64,000 nt of DNA, taken from the NCBI GenBank assembly GCA_013398295.1, contig VZSF01007676.1, positions 62,001 to 126,000 of the forward strand. Direction: 5' to 3'. This document shows, piece after piece, positions 46,078 through 56,169 of the stretch. A program made the translations under genes and the position numbers. The DNA comes from Chionis minor. Taxonomy: Eukaryota; Chordata; Aves; Charadriiformes; Chionididae. Numbering within the stretch: the first letter of the stretch is position 1; each line of letters opens with the position of its first letter. The notes beneath the pieces were generated by a model that was not told the DNA's origin, did no database searches, and saw nothing but the letters and a program-made list of their open reading frames with translations.

Positions 46078-46704
46078 GCAGAATATTGAACTCTGGCTTA
46101 TGAACCACTGAGTAAGTTTTCTAGTTCTGTTTTCAACAGAAAATCCAGAAGTCTGGAGGCTTGATTGTGATTTACATTTCTGATTTTTCAACCAAAAAAA
46201 CCCCAACATTCCTCAGTATCATAGAAAAAAATATAGACAAAGTGTGTATTTTCCCAGTTGATGCCAACATTTCAAGAGCTACAAAAAAAGAAGCAAAAAA
46301 AAAGAGTGCTTTCTCTAGGCTTATCTTTTCTTCTGCAACTGGAGACAGAAGCACTGAATCCAACCCAGATTTCCCCAACTTTCATTGCGTTTCACTCCCC
46401 AGAACTGCAATGCCCTTTTGAATGTTAAATGATCTGACCCAAGATTTTAGGAACCAGGCCAGCGCCAGAGACCAGGTAAGCAGATTAATACCATTTTTAT
46501 AAGCTCCATAAATGCAGTTCCTGGGCAAGCTCTGCACCAAGCAGCCTTCAAGTAATGCTAATATTCAGTTTAGTCTTTCCAGTGCAGGTAGCAAAATATT
46601 AACCTGATGATAACATCGTGCCCTGTCATCCCAACCTTCTTAATTAGCATCTGTAAAGTCCTTTCATCTGAGAGAGACGCACAGCGCCGCATGGGACATC
46701 GTGG

Positions 46705-46815
46705 TGGGGGCTATTATTATTCCCAATTAAGCACAGGGGAAACTGAGGCGCATTGCACTGTGGTCACTTGGCGGCGCGGGATGAGTCAGAGCCAGGGGCA
46801 GAACCTGGCTCCATT
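46705..46815 (+). repeat. MIR-like ancient SINE relic
   Basis: CTATTATTATTCCCAATTAA, then GGGGAAACTGAGGCGCATTG, GTGGTCACTTGGCGGC and CAGAGCCAGGGGCAGAACCT follow the core and 3' part of a MIR element (ATTCCC, GGAAACTGAGGC, GGTCAC, GGCAGAGC..GAACC) in the right order and spacing. Heavily diverged. Confidence 0.55.
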
Positions 46816-47551
46816 GCCATCGCCACCGCCTCCAAACCAAGCCCCGTGCGCCGGTGGCCGCTCCACCCCTGTGAGACGAAGTCCTGTGCCACCCTGCCAC
46901 CCACCACCTGGGAAGATTTTCCTCTGGGCACTGGCTCCTATGGGAAAGCCACAAGGATGTGACAGCTCCTCAGAAGGTCACACCGTCACTTGTTTCTTGG
47001 TTTTAAAGGGGACACAAGAGGTTGGGGTTGGGTTGTGAGAGCATGCCTGGCTCTGCGAGGTGGAAGGAGGGACACGGTCACTGCTGATCTTGCATGCTGC
47101 CACTCCGGGCCGAAGCATCGTCCCTCTCTGGGCTGGAGCATCGTCACTGGAGATTCAGGAGGAGGCATGAAAAGGGCCTGCTCCCCCATCACACGCTCTG
47201 CACCCCGGGGAGGCCACCAGATGCCACCTTGACATTGCCTCGGTGCCACCTCCTTGCCTTCAGAGGGCAGCCTGCGGTGGCACCCCAAGGTCACCGAGCA
47301 AGGGTGGAGCAGGGCAGGATGCAGGGCAGCGTCCCCGCCCCGGTGACACCCTCCTCTTCATCTTGCAACACTTGTTTTTGCCCTCCAAATACGCACAATC
47401 CACTTAAGCGTGAGCTACTACTCATTTTCATAATGATGGGGCATATTACAGGATTTTTGTATTTTTCAGACAGGAGTGCACGGTGTTTATTAAAGCAGAA
47501 CCACCAGAGGGCAAAAAGACAAGATATTTAATCCAAGGTCAGACAAGTATA

Positions 47552-47557
47552 TTTATT
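47552..47557 (-). terminator. Possible distal poly(A) signal of CQ2 (AATAAA)
   Basis: AATAAA on the minus strand about 900 nt past the CQ2 stop; another AATAAA is at 47486-47491. Neither lies in a block shared with other genes. Confidence 0.3.
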
Positions 47558-47559
47558 TA

Positions 47560-47597
47560 AGTATATATATATATGCATAAATATACATATATATACG
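47560..47597. repeat. TA-rich microsatellite
   Basis: Imperfect (TA)n with ATAC/ATGC interruptions. Low complexity, no other signal. Confidence 0.8.
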
Positions 47598-48453
47598 GTT
47601 TGTTTTCAATACAGTGTAGAGTACAAGTCTTCAGGCAGCATAAAGAATATGGTTAATTGCTTTCATAGCTCAAACATTTATAAAATCGTCGTGCTACAAC
47701 TTCCAGTGTTATTTCAAAGACTTCCTTTCGTTTCAAGTTGTGTTTTCGATAGTAATTAAAGCAACCAAGTGAATAAAAACTTTCACGTGTAAAAGTTCAC
47801 AACAGAGCAGCTTCATTGAGCCAGAAATCCCGTCTTGTGTGGGGACTCTGCCGGAGCCGACACAGAGTCAGTGTTTTAAAGAGCAGGGATTTCTGGCCGC
47901 CTTCCGAAATGAAGGCCATTGGAGTTAAGATTCGTATACAGTTTGCTTAGCAAATTCACATTTGGCTTTCGAATGTTTTGGAGAACGCCCAGCCTCATGG
48001 AATCCAGGTTAACCTGAACGTTGTCTCCCAAGGCCAGGACTAAACTCGGAGCAGGGCACGGGCCAGCCCTGCGCCGACTGCACTGCCAGTCCTCTTGATA
48101 CTGGCGTGATCTGGACTCCAACGTTTCTATTTCTTTTTTATTATTATTATTATTTTTTTCTTCTTTAAAATCACAACTCATTTCAATTAGCTGAGAATTC
48201 AATAGCATCCCACGAAACTACGCCTTGTAGCAGATTAATGTACAAGCCACAGGCTCCTGCAGTGCAGCCACGGGAATAGTATCAAACCCCGGCCCAAAAC
48301 AGAGCTGAGCTACAGGGGAAGGACTGGAAAACATGGATAAAGCAGAGTTCAGCAACAGGAACTAGTCGGCAGGTAGTGGGAGGAGATAAATAATCCCTGC
48401 CCAAAGCTGGACCTCGCGCTTCTTCTGTGGACCTTCCTTTGCCCCGCTCTATT

Positions 48454-49734
48454 TTACCAGGGCCATTTGGATGCAGAGCAATACTTTTTAGAGTGACTTG
48501 AAATTTTTACTCCACCCGACTGACATTGCTGTGGGACACATTTGGTGGCACCCTGCTGCCGTGGGACACATTTGGTGGCACCCTGCTCCTGTGCGATACA
48601 TTTGGTGGCGCCCTGCTGCTGTGGGACACACTTGGTGGCACACGGCTGCTGTGGGACACACTTGGTGGCACCCTGCTGCTGTGGGACACATTTAGTGGCG
48701 CACTGCTGCTGTGGGACACACTTGGTAGCACACGGCTGTGGGACATACTTGGTGGCACACTGCTGCTGTGGGCCACATTTAGTGACACACTGCTGCTCTG
48801 GGATACACTTGGTGGCACACGGCTGTGGGCCACACTTGGTCACATGCTGCTGTGGGCCACACTTGGTGGCACACTGCTGCTGTGGGCCACATTTAGTGAC
48901 ACACTGCTGCTGTGGGACACACTTGGTCACACACTGCTGCTGTGGGACACAGGTTGTCTCACTCTGCTGTGGGACACACTTGGTCACACACCTGGTGGCA
49001 CACTGCTGCGGGACGTATGTGGTGGCACACTGCTGCTGCGGGGCACAGGAGGTCACAAAGTGGTGTGAGACGTACTTGCTCGTGCGCTGCTGCGGGACAC
49101 ACGTGGTGACACACCTGGTGGCGCACTGCTGCTGCGGGGCGTACATGGTCACACAGCGCTGCGGCATGCACTTGGTGGCACACTGCTGCTGCGGGATGCC
49201 CTTGGTCAGGTACGGCTGCTGTGGCACACACGTGGTCACATGCCTGGTCACACACGGCTGCTGTGGGATGCACTTGGGGACACACTGCTGCTGGGGGGCG
49301 TAGGCGGGCACGCACTCGGTTGCACAGTGTTGCGGCACAACCTGGGTCACACACTGCCGCTGCGGCACACACTTGGTCACACAAGGTTGCTGCGACGCAC
49401 CCTGGGTCGCACACTGCTGCTGGGGCACGCAAGTTGTCACACACCGAGGGACACAGGGCTGCTGCAGGATGCGCTGGGTCACACGCTGCTGCGGCGGCAC
49501 GTACGTGGTTGCATAGTGCTGCCGCGGCACGCACTTGGTCACACACTGCTGTTGGGAGAAGCTGGAGGACATGAGCCGCTGCCGGGGGACGCAGGGGGAC
49601 ACGTACTGCGGGATGCAGAGTGTCGAGTGCCAGGTGGGCATGGGCAGGGGTCTGGCCGTGTACATCGGCGGGCACTTGATGGGGACGGGTTCCTGGTAGG
49701 CTGGTGGGAGGCACTGCTGTAGGTAGCACGACAT
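48454..49734 (-). CDS. Cys/Gln decapeptide-repeat EDC-type protein (CQ2)
   Basis: A 426-residue protein made mostly of repeats. Residues 1-60: MSCYLQQCLPPAYQEPVPIK, then a Pro/Met/Tyr-rich part. Residues about 61-405: some 30 or more units of a decapeptide of type CATKCVPQQQ (30 bp), more variable and interrupted near the N-terminus and nearly uniform near the C-terminus. There QQQGATK replaces QQQCATK in several units. The end, SSHSKKYCSASKWPW, matches CQ1 (SSHTKKSRCASKWLC). No CBP core. The ATG chosen is 21 nt after the acceptor (exon 2 starts at 49755); the frame upstream is intron. Alternating Cys and Gln with a Lys in each unit suits combined disulfide and transglutaminase cross-linking in the cornified envelope (inference). 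It may belong with the Gln-rich repeat proteins described in chicken EDC, but I cannot assign a symbol. Confidence 0.85.
   Translation of the reverse strand: MSCYLQQCLPPAYQEPVPIKCPPMYTARPLPMPTWHSTLCIPQYVSPCVPRQRLMSSSFSQQQCVTKCVPRQHYATTYVPPQQRVTQRILQQPCVPRCVTTCVPQQQCATQGASQQPCVTKCVPQRQCVTQVVPQHCATECVPAYAPQQQCVPKCIPQQPCVTRHVTTCVPQQPYLTKGIPQQQCATKCMPQRCVTMYAPQQQCATRCVTTCVPQQRTSKYVSHHFVTSCAPQQQCATTYVPQQCATRCVTKCVPQQSETTCVPQQQCVTKCVPQQQCVTKCGPQQQCATKCGPQQHVTKCGPQPCATKCIPEQQCVTKCGPQQQCATKYVPQPCATKCVPQQQCATKCVPQQQGATKCVPQQPCATKCVPQQQGATKCIAQEQGATKCVPRQQGATKCVPQQCQSGGVKISSHSKKYCSASKWPW
48525..49555 (-). repeat. Coding 30-bp tandem repeat of CQ2
   Basis: Plus-strand unit of the form GGGACACACTTGGTGGCACA + CTGCTGCTGT, 30 bp, with 27-bp and 24-bp variants. 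It keeps the reading frame throughout and codes for the CQ2 decapeptides. Confidence 0.85.
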
Positions 49735-49766
49735 CTCAGCGAGGTTTCGGCAGGACTGGAACAACA

Positions 49767-50205
49767 CAGAATCTCACAGAATCACAGAACCCCTGGGGTC
49801 GGCAGGACCTCTGGAGATCACCTCGTCCCACCCCCTGCCAGAGCAGGGTCACCCCCAGCAGGTGGCACAGGATGGCGGCCAGGCGGTTTGGGAATCTCTC
49901 CGGAGAAGGAGACTCCGCAGCCTCTCTGGGCAGCCTGTGCCAGGGCTCTGCCACCCTCAAAGGAAAGAAGTTCCTCCTCATGTTCAGATGGAACTTCCCA
50001 TGTTCCAGTTTCTGCCCGTTCCCTCTTGTCCCGTCACTGGGCACCACTGGAAAACGCCTGGTCCCCTCCTCCCGCCCCCCTCCCTTGAAGTATTGCTCAG
50101 CATTGCTGAGATCACCCTCAGCCTGCTCTTCTCCAGGCTAAAGAGCCCCAACTCCCCCAGCCTTTCCCCAGAAGGTGTTCCAGCCCCCTGAGCATCACGT
50201 GAGAA
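49767..50205 (-). mobile_element. CR1 retroposon next to the CQ2 splice acceptor
   Basis: On plus: CAGAATCTCACAGAATCACA, CAGGACCTCTGGAGATCACC, CTCTGGGCAGCCTGTGCCAG, and CTAAAGAGCCCCAACTCCCC near the end. About 440 bp, 5' truncated, same strand as CQ2. Its terminal repeat ends about 12 nt from the first base of exon 2, so the element forms the 3' end of the intron. Confidence 0.92.
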
Positions 50206-51078
50206 AGCAGAACCTTTAGATGGCTGAGCTTCTCGCCATCCTGCTGTTTCCCATGCCGCCAGACTGGCTCACTTCCCAGGGTGCCGGAGACACGTCCCAC
50301 CTATGCCGCGGTCTCCAAACCACACCAACAGCAGCTGAGGATCCAACCCACCATTTTTAACTCTAAAACACAGCATCAAGTCAACCAGTGGGGAGATTCA
50401 GAGCCACTCAGCTGAGACTGCGACTCCCTCCCCATCACCTGGACCTCCAAGGCAGCAGAGGAATGGCTGATCAGAGCTGGCTTTCAATCCTTAAATCCAG
50501 TTATTCCCTCCTGCTTTTGGTCTGCGACTGCCTCTGACCTCTTGCTGATGCAGCAGGAAAAAAGCCCAGCTCAGAAACGATCTCTGAACCTCTGGCCACA
50601 TCTGCCACGGCAGGAGAGGCAAAGAGCACCCAAAGCACCGCTGCTTGGGGATCCCGTCACACCGCAGGCAGGCAGAGGCTCACAGCTCAGTTCCAAAGTT
50701 CACGCTCATTAGGGAACCAAAGCCAATTAAAGGGCAGCGATACCACAACTGAACACAAACCTGCTTACAGCTCCTCTAGCCTTCTGTTCCCTGATACACC
50801 AAAGCTGCTCTGACTCTCGTCAGGCACCCTCAGAAGCGAACAACTACAGCAGCACCCCAATTACTGCTCACAACCTTTCCTCACGTTTTTCAGGAGTGTC
50901 TCTCGGACTCGGATTCCCAGCTGGAGATGCTGTAAGAGAGCGCGCGCCCGCTCCAACGCAGCAATTCAAACCGCCTCGCTTCAAAAGCTTTTCCCACAAG
51001 AGCATTCTTGATATGTAAAAAAGCAGAACTAAAGCTGCAGTTCAGCAGCTACGGAGACGCAGGACAAACCAGACTTAC

Positions 51079-51116
51079 CCAGCTCCCTGGTGAGAACAGC
51101 TTTGTGATGTGCCCGG
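51079..51116 (-). other. CQ2 non-coding exon 1
   Basis: Predicted 5' UTR exon ending at a GTAAGT donor (51078-51073). GCTGTTCTCAC is shared in part with CQ1 exon 1. The 5' edge is estimated. The intron is 1,323 nt. Confidence 0.6.
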
Positions 51117-51138
51117 TGAGCCCGAATCGAAGGAGAGC

Positions 51139-51147
51139 TTTTATATA
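51139..51147 (-). promoter_or_regulatory. CQ2 TATA box
   Basis: TATATAAAA on the minus strand, 60 nt before the donor. A GTAATTAC palindrome lies 155 nt upstream (51301-51308). Confidence 0.7.
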
Positions 51148-51308
51148 GCTACTAAATGTGCCTTGAAGGTATGAGGTACTCACGACATATCCTATTAGCT
51201 CCTATGCAAAAGCTGTCCTGTGTGCAACACTGGTAGTGACTAGCATCGGTGTACTCATCCCTGAGGATGAGTAGTTAAACGTCAGCTCCCCATGGTAAGA
51301 GTAATTAC

Positions 51309-53688
51309 CTTCTGTATAATCCTCGCTGGCATGGTAGGACTGAATGGTATTTGGAGAGGCGAGCAGCGGTGACATCCCCTGCCTCGGGGGCTTTGCGAGA
51401 CAGAGCTGCACCAATAACCTGCTGCTATGGCTTTCCAGAGGTCTCACACTCCCTGGAAATGTCCTAGTGGTCCTCAGAAATGGGGCCGTTCCGTCACTTG
51501 GGCCTCTTTCCACTCCCGCCCCCAACCCCAGCGTTGGCTTCATGTCATGAGAGCTGCACCGACAGCTCCGTGTCCTTCCCAAACTTCAGTCCCTGGTTGG
51601 AGCTGGCAGCACATCCCATGTGCCCTATAGTGCCCAGCAGTGGGGCTTGGCTGTGTGTGCAAGCGGGGCACAGGGCACTGGCTTCTCTGAAATAAAATAG
51701 GAGCTCCTAGTGAAGTTCAAACCACCCCCTTGGGTGGGTGCAGATCACAGAGAACCTCATTTTTAGCGCACATAGGTCTGGAGAGCACCCGGCTGTCAGT
51801 GTCCCGATGCTCTCGTGATCCCTGTTATCAGCACAATGGGAATACACCGGGCAGTGACTCTCCGATGAGTGGAAAAGATGAGCTAGAGTCACGTTTGATT
51901 GCAGCCCTTGCACAACAAACTCAGCAGTCAAAGCTGTGACCGGCAGCACGACAGGCCACAAAAAGCACCGGGAGCAGATAAACTTCCTCCAGTTCTGTGG
52001 GTGACTTTCTCAGTGAGTCAACTCCTTATCGCACGCTGCGCCCAGATTAAAGAAACAGGTTAGAAAAGAGGGAGATTAATTTTTTGAAGTCACCAAAGGT
52101 GTAATCAATGCTTTCATGTGTATGAAATATCCCCCAAAAGTGACAATTTCTTCCTGCTGACTACAAGAGGAGCTGAGGGGGACCAGATCTGCCCCAGCAA
52201 CACCTAGGACTGGCGGAGATGAAAGCCGGTGCCTGAGCATGGTTATTCAAAACTGTGGTTTCTTGCGAATTAGAGAAATGGCTCTCCCCAGGTGGTTTTG
52301 GAGGTGAAGAAAAAGGTCCCTAAATAATTTTGTAATGAAACTGAAAAAAGTTTAGGAATTCTTGGATAACTATGCCCCACACCAGGCAGGAATCTCAAAG
52401 GGGGAAATGCTCCCTTGACCGTAGCTTTCTCCAGCAGGAATGAATCCTGACCCTTGCTGGTCAGCACTGAGTGTGTTCATCTCTGCCTGAACCACACGAA
52501 ATGCAGCTTTGTTGTGGCACCTCCCCTGCAGAAATTGGCTCTTTGATCCAAAGCCATAACTCTTCGTTGCTTTTCAGCTCCGAAGGTCGTAGGTGTGATC
52601 CTCCCTGTTAACCAAAGTGAGCCGCTCACTTTTATATTATTTTTATTCTAGTCTGGATGCAGGCACTGCCCCAGCCTTCAAAGGAGCCCTTATTTCATCC
52701 CAGAGGTGACTGAACCCCGGCATGTGCCTGCTTAACTCACTGGAAGCCCAAGTGAACTTTAATTACCTGATCGCAACAATAACTCGTCTTTCATGCTAAT
52801 ACCCAGTAATATCCGTAAGACTACACATCTAAACCCTGTTAATGAGCACACTCCAGAACTACAGAGTCAAAGAAACAAAGAAAAACCCCCAGAAATCCAG
52901 TTAGGCTCCATTCGAACTTGGGCCACGCAGCAACTGTGGAGACTTTCACTGTGAAACAATTCAAGGGGTGTTTCACTTTCACTTGACAATGTCTGTCAAA
53001 AATGTGCCCTTCTGTAGTCATTGTCTGTGGATATCCTGGTAGTATCCACCTCCTCCCCGCGAGCCAGCCCTGCCCTGCAGTGGTTGTCAGCTAAGAAAGT
53101 GTCTCGTGCTTTTTTAACGTGCCTGACTCAACCTGGAAAACAGCACGAGATGAAGGTGGGAAAAGAAGTTAAAGCAGGGTTGTGGCCCTGAGAAGTACGA
53201 AGAGGGAAGCTGAAAAACATCCTGAAGGAGACGCCAGCTGAGACATTAGGGAATCCACCACCTTCCCTTTAATAAACCAGGAATGCAAAGGAGCAGTCAC
53301 AGTGCAGCAATTTTGCAGGCTGAGCCAATGGGCCAGGAATGCAAAGCTCCCTGCCAGCTCCAAATATAGAAATTTGGCAGAAGAACAAGTCACTCAAAAA
53401 AGAAGATAGAAGAAATGAGGTAAATTGGCTAGATGTGGTCTGGGATATCGAGTTGAAATCTTGTGACGTAAAATTAGCCTCGCTCCATTAACGGTAACAA
53501 AATCACAGCAATAAACAAGACAGAAAGCTGTAAAGCACGAGGGAGCTACAGTGGGGAGTGGTTAAGCACTAAAACTAGTGCGTGGTGAAGGACCCTACCT
53601 GTGATAGGCCATGGCAGCAAAGCCAAGGACCAGAGCCCTCCCTTGAAGAAACAGATCCATCTTGAAGAAGTACCTGCAAGGGTCTGGG
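51309..53688. other. Spacer upstream of CQ2
   Basis: No gene, CR1 copy or TATA-plus-donor pair recognised on either strand. Confidence 0.4.
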
Positions 53689-54195
53689 ATGGCCACTTCC
53701 TTCAGTCTCTCCAGGACACAGCCATTCCCTCTAGCTTTGCCGAGGCACGGTCATTTCCTCCTGTCTTGCCAAGGCATGGCCATTTCCTCCAGCCTCATGA
53801 AGGCATGGCCACGTTCTCCAGCCTCACCAAGGAATGGCCATTTCCTCAAGCCTCATGAAGGCATGGCCACGTCCTCCAGCCTCACCAAGGAATAGCCATT
53901 TCTTCCAGCCTCATGAAGGCATGGCCACGTCCTCCAGCCTCACCAAGGAATAGCCATTTCTTCCAGCCTCATGAAGGCATGGCCATGTCCTCCAGCCTCA
54001 CCAAGGCATGGCCATTTCCTCGAGTCTTTCCAAGGCATGGACGTGTCCTCCGGTCTCTCCAAGGCATGCCCATGTCCTCCAGCCTCACCAACGCATGGCC
54101 ATTTCCTCCAGTCTCTCCAAGGTATGGACTCGTCTTCTGGCCTCACTAAGACACCGTCATGTCCTCCAAACTCGCACGGCCGGACATTTCCTCCA
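53689..54195. repeat. 29-bp minisatellite, about 17 units
   Basis: Tandem units of the form TCCTCCAGCCTCACCAAGGC + ATGGCCATT (29 bp). In the middle, two alternating variants (CTCACCAAGGAATGGCC and CTCATGAAGGCATGGCC) give a 58-bp higher-order period; the edges are degenerate. Because 29 is not a multiple of 3, every frame is open by turns; the open frames here are not genes. Confidence 0.9.
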
Positions 54196-55159
54196 AGCTG
54201 TGCAAACCACTAGAGGGCAGCATTTGCACACACAACCACCTCCTGCAGAAGCCTGGAAGAAGCAGCTACTGGTCGCTGGGAAACCACCTTGAGCCACGCT
54301 CTCTCTCCAGGAAAACGCTGCCAGTTTAAACTGGCATCCTGTGAGCCAGACCCAGCCCAGTGCCTTTGTGTCATGGGACCCCAATGCCTGAATGCTCCTT
54401 ATTGTACCAGGGCACCAGCATGAAGCTGAATCGGAGTTGCCAATGCTGCCGGCAGCCCAACCACAGCCTCCTGGTCCCACCACTGTAAGAGCCGGACCGT
54501 CTTATTCCACTTGCTCACATCTACACCTGCTTTTGGGCATTTTGAGCCCACACTGAAACACCAGCTGGGCTGCGCACCGGCTTCTTCCCAGGAGAGTGAG
54601 TCTGTTCCGTCGACTGCTCCAGGGCAGGAAGGTGCGTGCAGGGAGGGGAGGATGGAGAATAAGGGAAGCACGAGAGAATAAGCAGAGGTCACACTTTTAT
54701 TGTATCAGACTTGTAATTAGAAAGCAGCGTACAGGCTCTCGATAATAAAACTTAACATATTATTAGCCCAGCAAGCAGTAAATTTGCAGTCTTGCTAATT
54801 CAGTGATTGAACAGCACTGAAGGCAAAATACTAACCCCATCATGCATTAGAATGAAATGCTCCTCACCTGGACTCCTTCTTGCTTCATTGTAAAAGTGTT
54901 TTATTACTTAATGAACTCTTGCTGTTCCGCAATTAGTAGCCCCACACACCTCTTTGTTCTGGTTGCTGCCAGGCTCGGTGGAGGCTAGTCTCTGCAGAAA
55001 ATCTGACTACATGATCACAATAGCGACTTTTAAAATCCTCGGGCCAAGCTGTGGGGTTTCAACACCACTTGCTCTCTCCCCAGCACCCATATCCAGTAGC
55101 TACACAACCCATTATCAGCTGGGCTTCTGATAGGAGAGAAATCTGGGCACTGAGGTATG
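54196..55159. other. Spacer left of the broken EDC gene
   Basis: No gene recognised. An AATAAA on the minus strand at 54696-54701 could be a remnant 3' end of the broken gene, but a CR1 now lies between. The part from 54.7 kb is AT-rich. Confidence 0.35.
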
Positions 55160-55618
55160 AATCATAGAAGGGTTTAGGTTGGAAGGGACCCTAAAGATCA
55201 CCTAGTTCCAACCCTGCTACCATGGGCCGGGACACCTCCTGCTAGACCAGGTTGCTCAAAGCCTCATCCAACCTGGTCTTGAACACTTCCTGGGATGGGG
55301 CACCCACAACTTCCCTGGACAACCTGTTCCAGTGCCTCACTACCCTCATGGCGAAAAATCTCTTCCTAAGATCTAATCTAAACCTACCCTCTTCCAGTTT
55401 GAAGCCGTTACCCCTTGTCCCATCACTACATGCCCTTGTAAAAAGTCCCTCTCCATCCTTCTTGTAGGCCCCTTTCAGATACTGGAAGGGGCTGGAAGGT
55501 CTCCCCAGAGCCTTCTCTTCTCCAGGCTGAACCCCCACAACTCTCCCAGCCTGTCCTCTCAGCAGAGATGCTCTAACCCTCTGATCATCTTCGTGGCCTC
55601 CTCTGGACCTACTCCAGG
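55160..55618 (-). mobile_element. CR1 retroposon, about 460 bp
   Basis: On plus: AATCATAGAAGGGTTTAGGT, GGACACCTCCTGCTAGACCA, CTTCCAGTTTGAAGCCGTTA, CTTCTCTTCTCCAGGCTGAA, ending TCTGGACCTACTCC. 5' truncated; downstream of the broken EDC gene on the same strand. Confidence 0.93.
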
Positions 55619-55794
55619 TCCAGGTGAACTCAAAGCTTGACTGCAGCAGCGGCAGATGTTAATGCAGAGGCACGAAGTCCCGAGCAGCACAGCTCAAGGG
55701 ATCACCATTGCTCTGGATGGGGCAGCAGCACATGGCCACCGAGCCACACAGCTGCAGCAAATGAAGCTGTGAAATACATCTAGTGGAGTCTCTA

Positions 55795-56169
55795 TCACAC
55801 CAGCAATAAGAACATGAAGTTACCACGATTTTCTTCCCCTGCCATCACTTTCCATTTGCAGGAGCTGTGAGGTCGTTGACTCAGCTCCCGGTTTTCCGGT
55901 TGTTCCAGGTGTGGTACAGAAAGAAGAGCTTGCGGTGCCTGGGCTGGTGGTGGGCATTTCTTGGCTTCGGGTTTTGATGTAAAAAAGCCCCATCTATGGC
56001 TGCTCCTCAGGTTTCTTTTCTTTTTGGCTGTGGCTGCATCTGGCTCTGCCACCGCTGGGTGACTGGTGCTGGCCCCAACACAGCTTTGCGTACTGCAGGT
56101 GGCGGAGGGGCTGCTTGCTTGCACGGCTGCTGGTTTAGCTGGGAGGATATCCTTCTTGCAAGCCAGGAA
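55795..56169 (-). pseudogene. Broken small EDC gene: start codon ATA, probable frameshift
   Basis: After a good acceptor (TTTTCTCAG; exon 2 would start at 56169) and a 19-nt leader, a frame reads ISSQLNQQPCKQAAPPPPAV..., where SSQ..QQPCKQ plus poly-Pro is the typical N-terminus of simple EDC cornification proteins. The expected first codon is ATA (56150-56148) instead of ATG, and no in-frame ATG lies between the acceptor and this point. The frame stops after 46 codons (TGA at 56009-56007) just past an A-rich tract. The next frame stays open to 55795 and contains KPEAKKCPPPAQAPQ, also EDC-like, which suggests a second lesion, a frameshift in the A-rich tract. A TATA box and exon 1 remain upstream. 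It could still be translated from a non-AUG codon, or the ATA could be an individual variant. I do not assign it to a named EDC gene. Confidence 0.6.

Larger units (their letters stand above)
45086..47551. other. Spacer between CQ1 promoter side and CQ2 3' end
   Basis: No gene recognised. It holds a CR1 end, a MIR-like SINE relic and a GC-rich area (46.8-47.3 kb) with chance open frames on both strands. Confidence 0.4.

Noticed and set aside
46607..47038. 143-codon plus-strand frame
   Set aside because: Starts in random sequence and crosses a MIR-like relic; no EDC features.
48542..49303. 253-codon plus-strand His/Cys-rich repeat frame
   Set aside because: Antisense of the 30-bp CQ2 repeat; all frames stay open because the unit is 30 bp and lacks stops on both strands. 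CQ2 has the acceptor, ATG and shared C-terminus.
48525..49555. Regular 30-bp repeats that could suggest a CRISPR array
   Set aside because: Repeats are directly adjacent without spacers, in a coding frame, in a vertebrate genome.
53601..54292. Several overlapping open frames with repeated Ala/Trp/Pro words
   Set aside because: By-product of the 29-bp minisatellite, which shifts frame at each unit.
55795..56124. 109-codon frame taken as an intact gene
   Set aside because: Its first ATG lies out of frame with the EDC-type N-terminal sequence that follows the acceptor; better explained as the shifted second part of a broken gene.
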